64,000 bases of DNA from Bacteroides stercorirosoris (GTDB taxonomy: Bacteria > Bacteroidota > Bacteroidia > Bacteroidales > Bacteroidaceae): NCBI RefSeq assembly GCF_900142015.1, contig NZ_FQZN01000005.1:62001-126000 (forward strand), read 5' to 3'. The first letter of the stretch is position 1. Each line of letters begins with the position of its first letter. Below are positions 1 to 9,903 of this stretch, piece by piece. Under the pieces are notes generated by a model. The model made no database searches and was not told where the DNA came from. It saw only the letters and a list, made by a program, of their open reading frames with translations. A program made the translations under genes and the position numbers.

Positions 1-1
1 T

Positions 2-844
2 TTAGGATTCACGCTGGGCAGTACGGGAGATGCCGGACGCGGTTTCGTTGAAGATTTGAAACAGATCAGTATGGAGAACTATGCAAGCGCTTTTGCAGGA
101 GGGGTTATATTCAACCTATCCAATATCCTGCTGTCAGCTTCCGTCTCGATGGCCGGGCTTACGGTAGCATTCCCTCTGGGAGTTGGCATAGCATTGGTAT
201 TAGGGGTTTTCGTCAACTACTTTGGCGAGCCCAAAGGTGATGCGGTAATCCTTTTCAGTGGTGTGGCGCTGGTGGTACTGGCCATTATTTTCAATGCCAT
301 AGCTGCCGGAAAGATGAATAAGAAAGGAAGCAGTACGAATAAGAAAGGAATTCTTATCGCCATCATAGCAGGTGTACTGATGTCCTTCTTCTACCGGTTC
401 GTTGCCGCTGCCATGGACTTAAATAACTTTGAGTCGCCTACTCCCGCAATGGCTACTCCGTATTCGGCATTCTTTATATTCGCAATAGGTATCTTCATAA
501 GCAATTTCATTATCAACACCATCGTGATGAAGAAGCCGTTTGTAGGTACTCCGGTAAGCTATAAAGAGTACTTCCAAGGCAAATTCAGCACACATATGGT
601 CGGAGTGCTGGGAGGAGCCATCTGGGGATTAGGTACGGCTCTGAGTTACATTGCAGCAGGGAAAGCCGGGGCGGCCATCTCGTATGCACTGGGACAGGGA
701 GCGCCTATGATTGCAGCTTTGTGGGGCATATTCATCTGGAAAGAGTTCAAAGGCTCTTCACGGACGGTAAATATCCTTCTGGCTTGCATGTTCGTTCTGT
801 TTATATCCGGTTTAGGAGCAATTATCATCTCCGGAGCCAATTAA
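2..844 (+). CDS. GRP-family sugar permease, 5'-truncated by the window edge
   Basis: Inner-membrane permease of the glucose/ribose porter (GRP/RhaT-like, drug/metabolite transporter superfamily) type. The frame is open to the window edge and reads coherent protein (GDAGRGFVEDLK) before the first usable TTG at 56 and ATG at 71, so the real start lies upstream and about 280 residues are visible. At least seven or eight hydrophobic segments are separated by short loops; a basic loop (KMNKKGSSTNKKG) and the late GAAISYALGQGAPMIAALWG segment fit the family. It lies 116 bp upstream of a SusC gene and the gap holds a weak hairpin. In rus-type Bacteroides loci a permease of this sort takes ribose into the cytoplasm. 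The substrate here is inferred from the neighbouring nucleoside hydrolases, not seen. Confidence 0.8.
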   Translation, partial: LGFTLGSTGDAGRGFVEDLKQISMENYASAFAGGVIFNLSNILLSASVSMAGLTVAFPLGVGIALVLGVFVNYFGEPKGDAVILFSGVALVVLAIIFNAIAAGKMNKKGSSTNKKGILIAIIAGVLMSFFYRFVAAAMDLNNFESPTPAMATPYSAFFIFAIGIFISNFIINTIVMKKPFVGTPVSYKEYFQGKFSTHMVGVLGGAIWGLGTALSYIAAGKAGAAISYALGQGAPMIAALWGIFIWKEFKGSSRTVNILLACMFVLFISGLGAIIISGAN

Positions 845-853
845 TCCGGCTCT

Positions 854-902
854 CACTCGATCTCATAAATTAATGCTTTCTTTTTCTACCTTTCATCGAG
901 TG
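854..902 (+). terminator. Weak hairpin between permease and SusC
   Basis: Eight-base inverted repeat cactcgat / atcgagtg separated by a 33-base pyrimidine-rich loop, 10 bp after the permease stop. It may be a partial terminator or attenuator. There is no clear U-tract, so the function is uncertain. Confidence 0.3.
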
Positions 903-960
903 AAAGAGGAAATTGCCTGAACTAAATATACATTTTCGTTCAACCTAAAATTTTTAATAC

Positions 961-3900
961 ATGAGACTAATTAAAGCAATATTATTCTGTCTATGCATGT
1001 GTTCGTTCGACTTGTATGCACAAGTCAATGTCACAGGTATTGTAAATGATAACACCGGGGAGACACTTCCCGGAGTATCTATCCTGGCAAAAGACGGCGA
1101 CCGTACTTACGGTACCACCACCGATATGAATGGCAAATACCAGATTAAAGTCAATCAAGGCACTACCCTTGAGTTCAGTTTCATCGGCTTTGCCACACAA
1201 AAGGTGAAAGTGGGCACCGGCAACGTCATCAACATCACTCTGGAGCCCGAAAACAAACTACTGGACGAAGTAGTGGTCATCGGTTACGGTACTGTAAAGA
1301 AGAAAGATTTGCTGGGTTCCATATCTACCGTCAAGGAAGATGCTCTGGCCGAACGCGTTTCGGGCAATGTAGTGGAATCTATGCGTGGTCTGACTTCCGG
1401 TGTAAAGATTACGAGCAGCGGTCAGCCCGGCTCCAATGCCAACATCACAATCCGCGGTTTAGGCAGTCTGACGAACAATAACCCGCTGTTCATCATCGAC
1501 GGTGCCTATGGCGGCAGCGACTTGGGTGTCAATGTGGAAGATATCGAATCCATCCAGGTGTTGAAAGATGCCTCATCAGCGGCCATCTACGGATCGCGTG
1601 CAGCCAACGGCGTTGTAATCATCACCACCAAACAGGGTAAAGAAGGTGAGTTGAAGGTAAAATTCGACTCCCAACTGACGCTGAGCTGGCTGCCCCGTTA
1701 CGACCTGATGGATGCCGAGACATATAAAATCTACAACGACCGCGCCTACGACGAAGCCATACTGGCAGGCGTCTCAGGCATTACCAAACGTCAGAACCAC
1801 TACGACGGGAATACCGACTGGCAGGATGAAATGCTGAGCACCGGCGTTTTGCAGAACTACAACGTCTCTCTGTCCGGTGGTTCCAAAACGGTGAAGTACT
1901 ACGCCTCACTGAACCGCATGGTCGACGACGGCGCCCTATTGAATACCAAGTATGACAAATACGGCTTCCGCATCAACACAAGCGGCCAGAAGGGTATCTT
2001 CTCCTATGGAGAGAACTTCTACTACACCAAGTCGGACCGGAAAAACCTGAATGGTAATCCATGGAGTGACTTTATCGGCATAGCCCCGACGATTCCGGTA
2101 TATGATGAATCACATCCCGGAGGCTACGGATATGGTGACGTAGACCGCGCGAACACATACGGCCTCAACCCCGTAGCCATGCAAAACCTGTATGTGCAGA
2201 ACAACGAAGAAGAGTACCTGACAGGAAATATCTACGGACAGATATCACTCTTCGGGATGTTCGACGCCAAACTGAATGTTGCCTACAAGAGTTATATGGG
2301 TATCACCAACTCATTGCGCAAGAAAGGAAGCTGGACAATGGGACAAGGAGACGATGCGGCACACTTAGGTTACGACAGTGCCAAGAATCATGACATACTG
2401 ATTGAGCAAACCTATAACTTCAAGCATAAATTCGGTAAGCACGATGTGAATGCTCTGTTCGGTATCACCTACAACAAATTCCACGAAGAAAAGCGCTGGA
2501 TAACGAAATTAGACCCGCTGATGGTAGGCGACAAATACATCACTTCACTCGACGCCGCCACCGGCAACACCACCGCAGGCGGTAATTATGGTGAATCTGC
2601 CCTGATTTCCTACCTCGGAAGAATCAACTATTCGTATGCCGACAAATATCTGGCACAGGTGACCGCCCGCCGCGACGGCACTTCTCGTCTGCCCAAAAAC
2701 GACCGTTGGGGAAACTTCCTCTCCGTTTCACTGGGTTGGCGTATCAGTGGAGAGAAATTCTTCCAGGTGCCCTGGATTGACGATTTGAAGATACGTGCCA
2801 ACTACGGTACACTCGGCAACAGCAGTATCGGCTACTGGGACTACCAATCGGTCATCAACACCGCTCCGCGTGCAGTGATCGGCAGCCCCGAAAACATCCT
2901 GATTGGTATGACGCAATCACAGTTGAGCAACAACGACCTTGTCTGGGAGAAGAAGACAACCGCCAACGTAGGTTTCGACTTAGTCGCCCTCAACAACCGC
3001 CTCCGCTTCACGGCCGAATATTTCTACTCCAAAAGCGAAGACCTGCTTGTCTACCTGCCCATCCTGATGAGTTCAGGTAACGAAGGCGGTGCACCGGCTG
3101 TCAATGCCGGCAGTCTGGAGAACAGAGGAGTCGAGTTTGAAGTAGGCTGGAATGATAAGGTCGGTGAATTTGAATACTCAGCCTCATTAAACATCTCCCA
3201 CTTGAAGAACAAAGTTATCGATCTGGGATATGGGAAACAGAATAAGAAGATTCCTACATATACCACGCTCGCAATAACCGAAGTCGGACAGCCTCTCGGT
3301 ATGTGGTACCTCTACAAGATGCTCGGCATCTTCCAGTCCGAAGAAGAGATACAGAACTATGTAAACTCCGAAGGCAAAGTCATTCAGCCGAATGCCCGCC
3401 CCGGTGATATCAAATACGATGATTACAACGGCGATGGAATCATTTCATCCGAAGACCGCCAGAAAGTGGGTAATCCGTGGCCTAAGCTCGAACTCGGCTT
3501 AAATCTTGGTGCTTCCTATAAAGGTTTCGACCTGAGCATCAGCGGTTACGGCCGCTTCGGACAGGAAGTATGGAACGGCTCGGCAGCCGCAGCCGGTGAC
3601 TTCGCCAACAACCAGAACAACTTCAACGGCATTATTCCCTGGACACAGGAACACCCGGTGAACGACCGTCCGCGCATCGTATACGGAGATTCCCGCAACA
3701 GCCGAAGCGACCAGGACCGCTGGTTGGAGAACGGTTCGTTCTTCCGTCTGAGCGACATTACCTTAGGATATACGGTTCCTGCCCGTTACATCAAGAAAAT
3801 CGGTCTGGAAAGACTCCGTGCGTCAGTCACCCTGCAGAACATGGTTACTTTCACCGGATATTCCGGACTTGACCCTGAATTTGCAGACAGCGGCATCTTC

Positions 3901-3972
3901 ACTATGGGAGCAGACTATTGCTCGTTCCCCAACCCGCGTGCCGTACAGTTTGCCTTATCATTCACATTCTAA
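961..3972 (+). CDS. SusC/RagA-type TonB-dependent outer-membrane transporter
   Basis: 1003 residues, usual SusC length. A signal peptide ends near residue 20 (LYAQ). Then come a carboxypeptidase-D-regulatory-like beta domain (residues about 22-98, GIVNDNTGETLPGVSI), a plug domain (VVIGYGTVKKKDLLGS; IRGLGSL; VLKDASSAAIYGSRAANGVVIITTK) and a beta-barrel ending in aromatic FALSFTF. It imports oligomers across the outer membrane with its SusD partner, encoded 11 bp downstream. First gene of the operon 961-11049. Nucleoside hydrolases in the same operon suggest a nucleoside- or ribose-containing ligand, as in rus loci; this is inference from context. Confidence 0.95.
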   Translation: MRLIKAILFCLCMCSFDLYAQVNVTGIVNDNTGETLPGVSILAKDGDRTYGTTTDMNGKYQIKVNQGTTLEFSFIGFATQKVKVGTGNVINITLEPENKLLDEVVVIGYGTVKKKDLLGSISTVKEDALAERVSGNVVESMRGLTSGVKITSSGQPGSNANITIRGLGSLTNNNPLFIIDGAYGGSDLGVNVEDIESIQVLKDASSAAIYGSRAANGVVIITTKQGKEGELKVKFDSQLTLSWLPRYDLMDAETYKIYNDRAYDEAILAGVSGITKRQNHYDGNTDWQDEMLSTGVLQNYNVSLSGGSKTVKYYASLNRMVDDGALLNTKYDKYGFRINTSGQKGIFSYGENFYYTKSDRKNLNGNPWSDFIGIAPTIPVYDESHPGGYGYGDVDRANTYGLNPVAMQNLYVQNNEEEYLTGNIYGQISLFGMFDAKLNVAYKSYMGITNSLRKKGSWTMGQGDDAAHLGYDSAKNHDILIEQTYNFKHKFGKHDVNALFGITYNKFHEEKRWITKLDPLMVGDKYITSLDAATGNTTAGGNYGESALISYLGRINYSYADKYLAQVTARRDGTSRLPKNDRWGNFLSVSLGWRISGEKFFQVPWIDDLKIRANYGTLGNSSIGYWDYQSVINTAPRAVIGSPENILIGMTQSQLSNNDLVWEKKTTANVGFDLVALNNRLRFTAEYFYSKSEDLLVYLPILMSSGNEGGAPAVNAGSLENRGVEFEVGWNDKVGEFEYSASLNISHLKNKVIDLGYGKQNKKIPTYTTLAITEVGQPLGMWYLYKMLGIFQSEEEIQNYVNSEGKVIQPNARPGDIKYDDYNGDGIISSEDRQKVGNPWPKLELGLNLGASYKGFDLSISGYGRFGQEVWNGSAAAAGDFANNQNNFNGIIPWTQEHPVNDRPRIVYGDSRNSRSDQDRWLENGSFFRLSDITLGYTVPARYIKKIGLERLRASVTLQNMVTFTGYSGLDPEFADSGIFTMGADYCSFPNPRAVQFALSFTF

Positions 3973-3983
3973 ATACTGCCGAT

Positions 3984-5552
3984 ATGAAAAAGATAGCTCT
4001 ATATATATTATGCGGCGCAGCAGCGCTGTTCACGTCGTGCGACCCTTCCCTGCTCGACCTGCAAAATGAGAACACCCTCAGTACGGGCGTATACTGGAAG
4101 ACGGAATCCGACATTGAGGCCGGTGTAATATCCGTATATGGCATGTTCTATCGCCAGGGAACATGGACCCGCAATATCTATACACAGATGATAGGCATGG
4201 CCGACGAAGGCGTCAGCTATGCCGGATGGACGGAACTGAACGAGTACACCAAGTTCATCTTTACCGATTATAACTTCGGAGAGGCAAATACCAAGATCTA
4301 CCGGGAACACTACACCGCCATCTTCCGTGCCAATCAGGTGCTGGACAACATCGATAATGTTACGTTTGCCGACGAAACGCACAAAAACGACCTGATAGGC
4401 CAGACCAAGTTTCTGCGTTCTTTCTACTACTTCTATCTGACCACCCTTTGGGATAACATTCCCATCGTCCTGAAGACTTCTTCAGCCGCCGACAAGCCCA
4501 TGCAAGCCAGTGCGGACGAAATGCTCACCCAGATAGAAACCGACCTGGAAGATGCCGTCACCAAACTGCCCGCCACCCGCGACGCCAATAACTACGGCCG
4601 CCCGACAAAAGGTGCCGCCTACGGACTACTGGCGAAAGCCTATGCACAGCACCATAAATGGGAAGATGCCCGCAGATGTCTCGAATGGCTCATCGACGGT
4701 GAAGGAAAGCGGTACTACGACCTCGTCCCCAACTGGGCTGACAACTTCAGTAACCAGACGGAAGACAACAAGGAGTCGCTATATGAAATCCACTTCTCAC
4801 TGACCAACCGGGTAGGCTTCGACCAAACAGACAACTACCTGGACCCGAACGCACAGTTGGGCACACAGATTGAGATGAACCAGGCCCCCACCGGAATCGG
4901 TTGGAACAACATCGAAGCAAGACGTTGGCTGGTGGACTACTACAAACGCGAACAAACCACAGACGGGAAGAATGACATCCGCCTGTTCTACACCCTTTGG
5001 TACGACGGAGCCGCATCCGACTTCCCCGAATATGCGAACCAGCTGATTTACGGCAAGCCCTGGAACAGCGATTGGGGTAACCGCGTGTTTATCAAAAAGT
5101 ACAGCACCGATGCCTCCCCGCTGTATTACTGGAACGACAACAACTTCCGTTCATTGCGATATGCCGACATGCTGTTGCTTTACGCCGAAGCACTCAACGA
5201 ACTGGGTGCCACCCCGTCTGCCAAAGCTATCGAATGCCTCAATCGCGTGCGCAACCGTGTAAACCTGCCCGACATAGAAGACAGTTCTTTCTACAATGGC
5301 AGCCAGATAACAGGCAATAAAGACGCTTTCCGCGAACATCTGAAGATTGAACGCGCCCTTGAGCTTGCCATGGAATGTGTACGCTGGGTTGACTTGAAAC
5401 GCTGGGGCATCAATGACACCAACACTCTGAACGAGTTGAAAGCCCGCGACAGCGACTTCAACAACTTCATCATCGGCAAGTCCATCCGCATGCCTTTACC
5501 GCAAAGCGAAGTGGATAACAATCCGAATCTGAAACAAAATGACCAATATTAA
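3984..5552 (+). CDS. SusD/RagB-type surface nutrient-binding lipoprotein
   Basis: 522 residues from ATG 3984. This start was chosen because it gives a lipoprotein signal peptide (MKKIALYILCGAAALFTSC); an earlier in-frame ATG at 3918 lies inside the SusC gene. It shows the SusD helical TPR scaffold, the LRSFYYFYL segment, YADMLLLYAEALNELG, and the C-terminal signature ERALELAMECVRWVDLKRWG followed by a terminal LKQND. It acts as the lid of the SusC transporter encoded just upstream. Confidence 0.94.
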   Translation: MKKIALYILCGAAALFTSCDPSLLDLQNENTLSTGVYWKTESDIEAGVISVYGMFYRQGTWTRNIYTQMIGMADEGVSYAGWTELNEYTKFIFTDYNFGEANTKIYREHYTAIFRANQVLDNIDNVTFADETHKNDLIGQTKFLRSFYYFYLTTLWDNIPIVLKTSSAADKPMQASADEMLTQIETDLEDAVTKLPATRDANNYGRPTKGAAYGLLAKAYAQHHKWEDARRCLEWLIDGEGKRYYDLVPNWADNFSNQTEDNKESLYEIHFSLTNRVGFDQTDNYLDPNAQLGTQIEMNQAPTGIGWNNIEARRWLVDYYKREQTTDGKNDIRLFYTLWYDGAASDFPEYANQLIYGKPWNSDWGNRVFIKKYSTDASPLYYWNDNNFRSLRYADMLLLYAEALNELGATPSAKAIECLNRVRNRVNLPDIEDSSFYNGSQITGNKDAFREHLKIERALELAMECVRWVDLKRWGINDTNTLNELKARDSDFNNFIIGKSIRMPLPQSEVDNNPNLKQNDQY

Positions 5553-5569
5553 CCGAAGACATCTGAGTT

Positions 5570-6559
5570 ATGACTAAAACAAGATATTTATTGATAGGAG
5601 CAGTCATATCACTGCTGACTTTATGGGGATGCGACGATAATTCCGACTATGTGATCGGAAGCAATCCCAATGAATTTGCCATCAATCCGGTAGCCATACC
5701 GGTAAGCGCGGATGGCGGAACCTACGAGCTGACAGTCACCGGCAATGAGTCCTGGACGGCCAAATTAACCGAATCCAACAGTTCGGCACAAGACTGGTGC
5801 ACACTGAGTGCAACATCGGGCACAGGCAAGACGGTAATCACGCTCACCGTGAAGCCGAGTACCTCGTTCGTAAAAAACCGTTCCCTCCTCATCGAAGTAA
5901 GCGGCGGCAACAAGACGCTGAAGTCCAGAGTGCTGCAAGAAACGATGGTACTGGGCGAAGACGAAATACTGATAAACGGTATGGTATGGTCTACCAAGAA
6001 CATAGGCTCTCCCGGAACATTCGTAAGCTCTCCCGACGAGATAGGACAGTTGTATCAGTTCAACCGCAAAGTGGGTTATCCCACCGGCCCGCAGGACGAC
6101 CCCGCACCGGCCAACTGGCCCGCCGACTATACGAACGACAACACCAACTGGCTGACGGAGAACGATCCTTCACCCGAAGGCTGGCGCGTGCCCACCACAC
6201 AAGAAATGGCAGCCCTATGGGAAAAAGGAGCAACATGGGTGACAGCCGCCCAAACCGGCTTCAAGGTTGACGGAATCATTATCGGAGTAGATGAAGCCAC
6301 CGCCAAACGTGCCACCAAGGACAACCTGAAACAACTAGGCTGCCTCTTCCTGCCCCAAAGCGGCTGGAGAAGTGAAAGCGGAATGATGGACCGCACATGG
6401 CTCTGTGCCGTGCGCAGTGCCAATTCATTGAGCGCCACACATGGCGGAATGTCATTGGGAGACTCAGGCGGTTACCGGGACACATGGGGCTGGGGCGATG
6501 GTCAAAAGGCCCGCGCAGCCATGATACGCCCTGTCAAAAACATACAAGTTGAGGATTGA
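5570..6559 (+). CDS. Lipoprotein with BACON-like and FISUMP-like domains
   Basis: 329 residues with a lipoprotein signal (LLTLWGC). Residues about 45-125 form a BACON-type beta-sandwich (VSADGGTYELTVTGNESWTAKL, a gap, then LSATSGTGKTVITLTV). The C-terminal 190 residues look like the Fibrobacter-succinogenes-major-paralogue (FISUMP) domain: INGMVWSTKNIG, GWRVPTTQEMAALW and a tryptophan/glycine-rich end. Such proteins in the third position after SusCD usually bind glycan or ligand at the cell surface. No catalytic motif is seen. Ligand unknown. Confidence 0.75.
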   Translation: MTKTRYLLIGAVISLLTLWGCDDNSDYVIGSNPNEFAINPVAIPVSADGGTYELTVTGNESWTAKLTESNSSAQDWCTLSATSGTGKTVITLTVKPSTSFVKNRSLLIEVSGGNKTLKSRVLQETMVLGEDEILINGMVWSTKNIGSPGTFVSSPDEIGQLYQFNRKVGYPTGPQDDPAPANWPADYTNDNTNWLTENDPSPEGWRVPTTQEMAALWEKGATWVTAAQTGFKVDGIIIGVDEATAKRATKDNLKQLGCLFLPQSGWRSESGMMDRTWLCAVRSANSLSATHGGMSLGDSGGYRDTWGWGDGQKARAAMIRPVKNIQVED

Positions 6560-6596
6560 TTTGTAACTCATTCATTAACAAACTAATTCTAAGAAG

Positions 6597-7631
6597 ATGA
6601 ACAGCTACAAGACCTATATATGCCTTGCCCTGCTCGCCCTTTCCGGCTGTAAGAACAATGACGGCAACAGCCCGCAGACACTCACACCGCAAATCCGGTA
6701 TGAGTTCAGCGGTGGCGCAGGACACTATAATTATGCTCCGAGCATCATCCAGGACCAATACGGCATCCGCTACGGGTTCATTTGCGAGAACCGCGACCCG
6801 TTCAAGATAGTGGACTATGTTTATCTGTATAAAGGCATCCCTACGGAGAAAGGCTACGTATGGCAACCCGGCACACAGATTATCGAACCCTCTGAAAGCG
6901 GCTGGGACAACTGCCACATCTGCGACCCCGACGTCCGCGAATTCAAAACGACCTACAAAGGGGAAACCTACAACTGGATTATGACCTACCTCGGCGTAGA
7001 CCGTTGGGACTGCAACCATAACCAGATAGGACTCGCCATCTCCAAGAACATTGAAGGCCCTTATATCAAGTTCGACAAAAACCCATTGGTTGCCTATCAG
7101 GACACCACCAAATGGGGTGTAGGACAAAGCACCACCATCGTCAAGGACTCCGCCACCATACAGTTGTTCTATCACTCCACCACGGAGAACGGCCCCTTTT
7201 GCATGCGCGAGATAAAGCTGAACGATCTGGATAACATCGTATTGGGCGAGGAACAGTCAATCCCCTTCCTGAGCGCCAACAGTTATCCCGCCATGTCCGA
7301 CAAGTACATCTATATGGTGTCCGAAACCCGCGTATCTCCCATCAAGGAAATACCCACCTGGGTAGGCGATGTATGCCGTCTGGCGTACAAGCCGAGAACT
7401 GAAGACCTGGCCGGAGACAAGGACGGTTGGATAGAGATAGGACATGCCGGACCGGAAGAGACAGGATTCCCGCGAAACCACAACCCGGGCATCCTGACGG
7501 ACACGAAAGGTTATATGCTCAGTGATGACGAACTGGTGATGTACTTCACCCCCGCCATGACAGGAGAGAACTGGTTATGGTCTTATGACCTGTATTCGGC
7601 TACGTTCAATCTGAAAAGTTACTTCAAATGA
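6597..7631 (+). CDS. Beta-propeller lipoprotein, GH43/GH117-like superfamily (paralogue 1)
   Basis: 344 residues with a lipoprotein signal (ALLALSGC). It is beta-rich with repeated blade-like segments. Shared motifs with the 9904-11049 product are a tyrosine-rich start (NYAPSIIQD), a CDP-containing turn (HICDPDV), GVGQS and a C-terminal PRNHNPG. These resemble five-bladed propellers of GH43/GH117-type enzymes, but I cannot assign a family or verify the three acidic catalytic residues. Its stop overlaps the next start by 4 bp (ATGA), which suggests translational coupling. It may act on sugar linked to nucleoside or ADP-ribose; this is inference. Confidence 0.6.
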   Translation: MNSYKTYICLALLALSGCKNNDGNSPQTLTPQIRYEFSGGAGHYNYAPSIIQDQYGIRYGFICENRDPFKIVDYVYLYKGIPTEKGYVWQPGTQIIEPSESGWDNCHICDPDVREFKTTYKGETYNWIMTYLGVDRWDCNHNQIGLAISKNIEGPYIKFDKNPLVAYQDTTKWGVGQSTTIVKDSATIQLFYHSTTENGPFCMREIKLNDLDNIVLGEEQSIPFLSANSYPAMSDKYIYMVSETRVSPIKEIPTWVGDVCRLAYKPRTEDLAGDKDGWIEIGHAGPEETGFPRNHNPGILTDTKGYMLSDDELVMYFTPAMTGENWLWSYDLYSATFNLKSYFK

Positions 7632-8824
7632 GAAAGACAGCGCTACAAACAGTATGGCTCGCCCTGCTGCTCCTTGCCCTCCCCTGCGGGCAAGCGGCAG
7701 GGCAGCAGCAGAAGACTCCCGTGATAGTAATCACCGACCTGTATCACCCCTACCAAGACCCGGGGGATAATATGGATCTGATTATGGGCTTCGGCCTGCC
7801 CGACGTAGATCTGAAAGCCGTACTTCTGGACATCACCGACGCTTTCCGTAAAGATACCGCCGATCACCCTACCCTATGGCGGGATTCGCGCGGACCGAGG
7901 GAGGCAGGTATCATCCCGGTGGAGCAATTGAGCTATATCTTCAACAAGAAAGTCCCCTACGGTATAGGACCATTGTCCATGATGAAATCGGAAGAGGACA
8001 AGATGGAATACCTTCCCGACTATGAACAGGAAGCCATCCGGTTGCTGGCTGACGTGCTGAAAGCAAGTAAAGAGCCGGTAGAAGTCCTCTCTTTCGGTTC
8101 GGCAAGGCTACTGGCGGTTGCCTACAACCGCAACCCCGCACTACTGAAAAAGAAGATACGCAAGATTCACCTCAGTGCAGGCACGGCAAGCAAGAACCAC
8201 GAACTGGGAAGCGACGCCGGAGCCAACGCCATCCCCGGCGGAGAATGGAATGTAGCGCTGGATGTATTTGCCTTCACAAGAATACTGAAGTCGGACCTTC
8301 CGGTAGCCATCTATCCCTGCGCAGGCAAAGACGGTGGCTTCGTGAAGGACTGCAACAACACCTACTGGCAACTGCCCGATATGGAGTTTACGCGCAAAAT
8401 GCATCCCCGGTTGCAGCGGTATCTGGATTTTGCCTTTAACCGGAAACTGCAATACGACTTCCTCCGCGCAATGGATGCCGGATATCCGGCAAATATGGAC
8501 ATCAGCCGCTACCCTAAACCTTTTCATGTATGGGAAAGCGCCATCTGGCTGAAAGCCACAGGAAGGGAGGTGGTCTGTACGCCCGAAGGGGAATACCGCC
8601 TCGTCAGAAAGGGAGAGACAAAACAAGGCGACCGGCTCATTAAGAACGAGTTGCGCCCTTGCCGTCTGGATGAGATAAGAGATGACGGGCGTTTTCAATT
8701 CTCATACACCGGAAAGCAGTCCGGCAATAAAGAGATATATTACCGCCCAGACCCCAATGAGAACGAGAAAGCACTTCAAGCAGTGATTCCCGAACTCTAC
8801 ATTTCCATTTCACCGAATAATTAA
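7628..8824 (+). CDS. Nucleoside hydrolase-like protein, divergent, secreted
   Basis: 398 residues with a signal peptide (LLLLALPCGQAAG). The calcium/ribose-binding motif of inosine-uridine-preferring nucleoside hydrolases (classically D-x-D-x-x-x-D-D) is present in altered form: D37 after IVIT, then DPGDNMD with D44, D47 and D50. The rest has the expected alpha/beta layout (VEVLSFGSARLLAVAY; IHLSAGTA; GGEWNVALDVFAF, matching the family's E-x-N-x-x-x-D region). It probably cleaves, or once cleaved, an N-glycosidic bond to a ribosyl sugar in the periplasm. The altered motif means activity should not be assumed. Confidence 0.7.
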   Translation: MRKTALQTVWLALLLLALPCGQAAGQQQKTPVIVITDLYHPYQDPGDNMDLIMGFGLPDVDLKAVLLDITDAFRKDTADHPTLWRDSRGPREAGIIPVEQLSYIFNKKVPYGIGPLSMMKSEEDKMEYLPDYEQEAIRLLADVLKASKEPVEVLSFGSARLLAVAYNRNPALLKKKIRKIHLSAGTASKNHELGSDAGANAIPGGEWNVALDVFAFTRILKSDLPVAIYPCAGKDGGFVKDCNNTYWQLPDMEFTRKMHPRLQRYLDFAFNRKLQYDFLRAMDAGYPANMDISRYPKPFHVWESAIWLKATGREVVCTPEGEYRLVRKGETKQGDRLIKNELRPCRLDEIRDDGRFQFSYTGKQSGNKEIYYRPDPNENEKALQAVIPELYISISPNN

Positions 8825-8842
8825 CTTCTAAAACATAATGTT

Positions 8843-9895
8843 ATGACCAAGAACAAACTTTATCTATTAGGCTTATTTCTACTGGCCTTGTCGAGCTGCA
8901 CCTCCTCCGGGAAACAGCAGAAAACGGAAGTTGCTTCAAGCGCGGAAAAGATTATCCTGGAAACGGACATCGGCAATGATGTGGACGATGCCCTGGCACT
9001 GGATATGCTCTACAAATATCTGGATGCGGGAGACATCGACTTATTGGGTATCATGATAAACAAGGAGGGCACTTACCCGGCCGAATACACAGACATCATG
9101 AACACTTGGTACGGTTATCCCCAAATTCCCATCGGCATCCTGCACAATGGGGCGAACTGCGAGAATGACGCCACAAACTATGCCAAAGCCGTATGTCTGA
9201 TACAGGATGAAAACAGCAAACCGACATTCAAACGTTCGCTGAAAGGTGGTTACGACCAACTGCCGGAAGCTCCCGCCCTCTATCGCAAGCTGCTGGCACA
9301 ACAACCGGACAGTTCCGTCACGATCATCTCCGTAGGTTTCTCTACCAACCTTGTACGCCTGCTGGACACTCCGGCCGACGAATACTCATCGTTGACGGGC
9401 AAAGAGCTGGTTGCCAAGAAAGTGAAACTGCTATGCACTATGGCAGGATGTTTCAACAATCCCGAATTGTACGAATACAACGTTGTGAAAGATATTCCGG
9501 CAGCAAAGAAAGTGTTTACGGAATGGCCCACCACGCTGGTGACTTCGCCTTTCGAGGTAGGTATCGCCATCAACTATCCTGCCACCAGCATCGAGAACGA
9601 TTTCCAATGGGCACCGATGCATCCGATGGTGGAAGCGTACAAGAGTTATCAAAAAATGCCATACGACCGTCCGACATGGGATTTGACCTCAGTACTCTAT
9701 TCTGTTGAAGGACCTTCCTACTTCACGGTTTCGCCCGCAGGCAAGATAAGCGTAACGGACAAAGGGGCTACGGAATTTACTCCCGATGCAACCGGAAACC
9801 GCTACTACCTCACGGTAGATGCCGCCCAGGCTGAGAATATCAAACAACATTTTGTCAAACTGGTTAGCAAACAACCGGCTCACTTCACTAAATAA
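8843..9895 (+). CDS. Nucleoside hydrolase (inosine-uridine-preferring type), lipoprotein
   Basis: 350 residues with a lipoprotein signal ending at C19. It carries the canonical motif ETDIGNDVDDALAL with D42, D46, D48 and D49, the residues that bind Ca2+ and ribose hydroxyls in this family. Later segments (VTIISVGFSTNLVRLL; CTMAGCFN; YNVVKDIPAAKKVF; SPFEVG; YDRPTWDLTSVLY, with the D-x-T/L-S region near residue 278) also match. It hydrolyses nucleosides to base plus ribose outside the cytoplasm. The adjacent gene 7628-8824 encodes a divergent relative, so the operon has two. Confidence 0.88.
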   Translation: MTKNKLYLLGLFLLALSSCTSSGKQQKTEVASSAEKIILETDIGNDVDDALALDMLYKYLDAGDIDLLGIMINKEGTYPAEYTDIMNTWYGYPQIPIGILHNGANCENDATNYAKAVCLIQDENSKPTFKRSLKGGYDQLPEAPALYRKLLAQQPDSSVTIISVGFSTNLVRLLDTPADEYSSLTGKELVAKKVKLLCTMAGCFNNPELYEYNVVKDIPAAKKVFTEWPTTLVTSPFEVGIAINYPATSIENDFQWAPMHPMVEAYKSYQKMPYDRPTWDLTSVLYSVEGPSYFTVSPAGKISVTDKGATEFTPDATGNRYYLTVDAAQAENIKQHFVKLVSKQPAHFTK

Positions 9896-9903
9896 TCAAT
9901 GTC

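Noticed and set aside
3918..3983. Upstream start for the first SusD gene
   Set aside because: It overlaps the SusC gene and would remove the lipoprotein signal from the N-terminus.
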